From: Sulfuricurvum sp. PD_MW2
GTDB taxonomy: Bacteria > Campylobacterota > Campylobacteria > Campylobacterales > Sulfurimonadaceae
Assembly (NCBI RefSeq): GCF_002633015.1
Contig: NZ_NSIU01000020.1
Coordinates: 1-40,221, forward strand
DNA: 40,221 nt
Reading direction: 5' to 3'
Below are positions 39,239 to 40,221 of this stretch, one piece after another. Position numbers and translations under genes: made by a program. The notes beneath the pieces were generated by a model. That model was not told the origin of the DNA. It ran no database searches and worked only from the letters and a program-made list of their open reading frames with translations. The stretch's first letter is position 1, and every line of letters begins with the position of its first letter.

Positions 39239-40063
39239 CTATCCCATATAGTAACGTAGAGACCGACCCTCAAAAAAATACTTTAGTTGCTCGTTTAAAA
39301 ACTCATAATCTTCATCCGTTTGAGACATAGAACTGACTACATCGCTGATCGGTGTACTGTTGATAACGTAGTCTTTTAAAGTTGACAAAAACATTTTATT
39401 CCATGCCTTAGGCTTTGTATGATGAGGTTCTCTAAACCCAGTATCATTATCTATCCGTAACTCTAGCCGATACCAAAGGCTATTTAAGCCACTTTTACCT
39501 TTTGCCATCTCCTTTTGGGCTTTCCAATAAAGTACAGAATCTTTCTTCCATGCTCCACCGATAGGATCAGCTTCATCACTGTAATCAGCCCCTACGACAA
39601 AATAAGTTGAAGTATCGAAAGTTCCTGCTATTTCTGATGATAAAGCCCTTGCTATAGCTTCCTTATCATTCATTATTTCATTGTCTTGTGCTAAAAAATC
39701 AATTGCATAATCTACCGATTCAATCAGATATTTATTAATCAATTCTGCGATAATTTCATACGTTTCTTTAGCTAATTTTCCATTTGTCGGCTGATGCAAT
39801 CCTGCTATTTCGATACTATAATATCGCTTCTTGCTTGCTTTGCCCACAATCAGATCATTACTCAATTTATTAGGATAACTACTATTGATTTTTACCACTC
39901 TAATAGATTTATCTTGTTCTATTTTCCTTTGCAACGTTTTGCTAGTCAAAGGAGTTGTTTCTACTTTCACTTTCCTAAAACCATGCTTCTTTAGCCACTT
40001 CCGAAAACCCTGTTCAGTGACATCAAAACGTATAGTATCGATTCCAACTTGATTATATTTCAT
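39239..40063 (-). CDS. Putative Rep-like replication initiation protein
   Basis: The 274-aa protein starts MKYNQVGIDTIRFDV, with a GIDT strand like that of the left-edge Rep (GIDTLYF). Later strands YYSIEIAG, VDYAIDFLAQ and LWYRLELRIDN fit the fold of rolling-circle or phage initiators; a conserved Tyr cannot be named with certainty. ATG 40063 is chosen because AGAGGT lies just upstream; a TTG five codons earlier is less likely. It is flanked by a foldback at its 3' end and an inverted repeat upstream. The similarity to the left-edge protein is weak, by motif only. Function is inferred. Confidence 0.45.
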   Translation of the reverse strand: MKYNQVGIDTIRFDVTEQGFRKWLKKHGFRKVKVETTPLTSKTLQRKIEQDKSIRVVKINSSYPNKLSNDLIVGKASKKRYYSIEIAGLHQPTNGKLAKETYEIIAELINKYLIESVDYAIDFLAQDNEIMNDKEAIARALSSEIAGTFDTSTYFVVGADYSDEADPIGGAWKKDSVLYWKAQKEMAKGKSGLNSLWYRLELRIDNDTGFREPHHTKPKAWNKMFLSTLKDYVINSTPISDVVSSMSQTDEDYEFLNEQLKYFFEGRSLRYYMG

Positions 40064-40140
40064 CATACCTCTATTCAAAAGTATCGAAAAAGTACCTCTA
40101 AAAAGCTTTTTATCTCTTTTCCGTACTCGTATTCATTTTA

Positions 40141-40211
40141 AACACGTTTAGCGCTCCTAGAGCTTCCTAGATAGCTTATACGATGTTTATTTTTATTTAT
40201 TTAAACGTGTT
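40141..40211. repeat. 10-bp inverted repeat upstream of the Rep-like gene
   Basis: AACACGTTTA (40141-40150) and TAAACGTGTT (40202-40211) are perfect inverted copies 51 bases apart, with CCTAG twice between them. Rep-binding sites or the element end are possible; the window edge hides further copies. Confidence 0.5.
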
Positions 40212-40221
40212 AAGTAAGCTA

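Noticed and set aside
1-40221. CRISPR array or transposase genes
   Set aside because: No regularly spaced repeats and no transposase motifs were seen; the repeats found are pairs only.

Overview
The window looks like chromosome from a free-living member of the Campylobacterota (Sulfuricurvum/Sulfurimonas-like). The composition is AT-rich. The histidine kinases carry the HQWRQPL phospho-acceptor box that is common in this group. There is a split-type glycyl-tRNA synthetase beta subunit, a carboxynorspermidine dehydrogenase-like gene and a small superoxide reductase. The assignment rests on protein style only, since no rRNA or other species marker is present.

Left edge (1-2105): accessory DNA next to a tRNA-Glu gene. 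It holds the tail of an unidentified ORF, a roughly 150-nt strongly self-complementary block, a replication-initiator-like protein, a small excisionase-type HTH protein and a possible relic of an integrase 3' end. tRNA-Glu (2106-2180, minus) follows.

Centre-left (2292-18997, minus): one long signalling cluster. In transcription order it has a small helical protein, cheY, cheW, a methyl-accepting chemoreceptor, a STAS-like protein, cheA, cheR, a PAS protein with a degenerate receptor hairpin, a kinase-like protein lacking its histidine, cheD, cheB, a REC protein, a CHASE-PAS histidine kinase, a REC-PAS-HD-GYP protein, an OmpR-like regulator, a 68-aa protein and a REC protein fused to a ribbon-helix-helix DNA-binding domain. 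Most genes overlap or nearly touch down to the OmpR-like regulator. The first protein and the REC protein after cheB share an apparently undescribed C-terminal domain ending in an acidic-IDFF tail.

Centre (19212-24986, minus): a single 1924-aa protein joining a Ser/Thr kinase, a large NTPase, a helical-repeat region, GAF, two PAS domains and a histidine kinase. A clear terminator separates it from the chemosensory operon. Next come pgaB-pgaC-pgaD for poly-N-acetylglucosamine synthesis (25153-28899), with no pgaA in view.

Centre-right (28987-38082): mainly housekeeping genes. These are carboxynorspermidine dehydrogenase-like, dgkA, a DUF695-RraB fusion, a membrane coiled-coil protein, hemH, a secreted NlpC/P60 peptidase with an unknown partner, an FAD oxidoreductase and glyS. 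A superoxide reductase with a Cys-rich tail follows on the plus strand.

Right edge (38716-40221): a second accessory patch with a Rep-like gene, a 112-nt fold-back structure just past its 3' end and a 10-bp inverted repeat upstream. Working model (inference): the che cluster and its kinases sense an external signal, while the HD-GYP protein could link it through c-di-GMP to the nearby pga exopolysaccharide genes.
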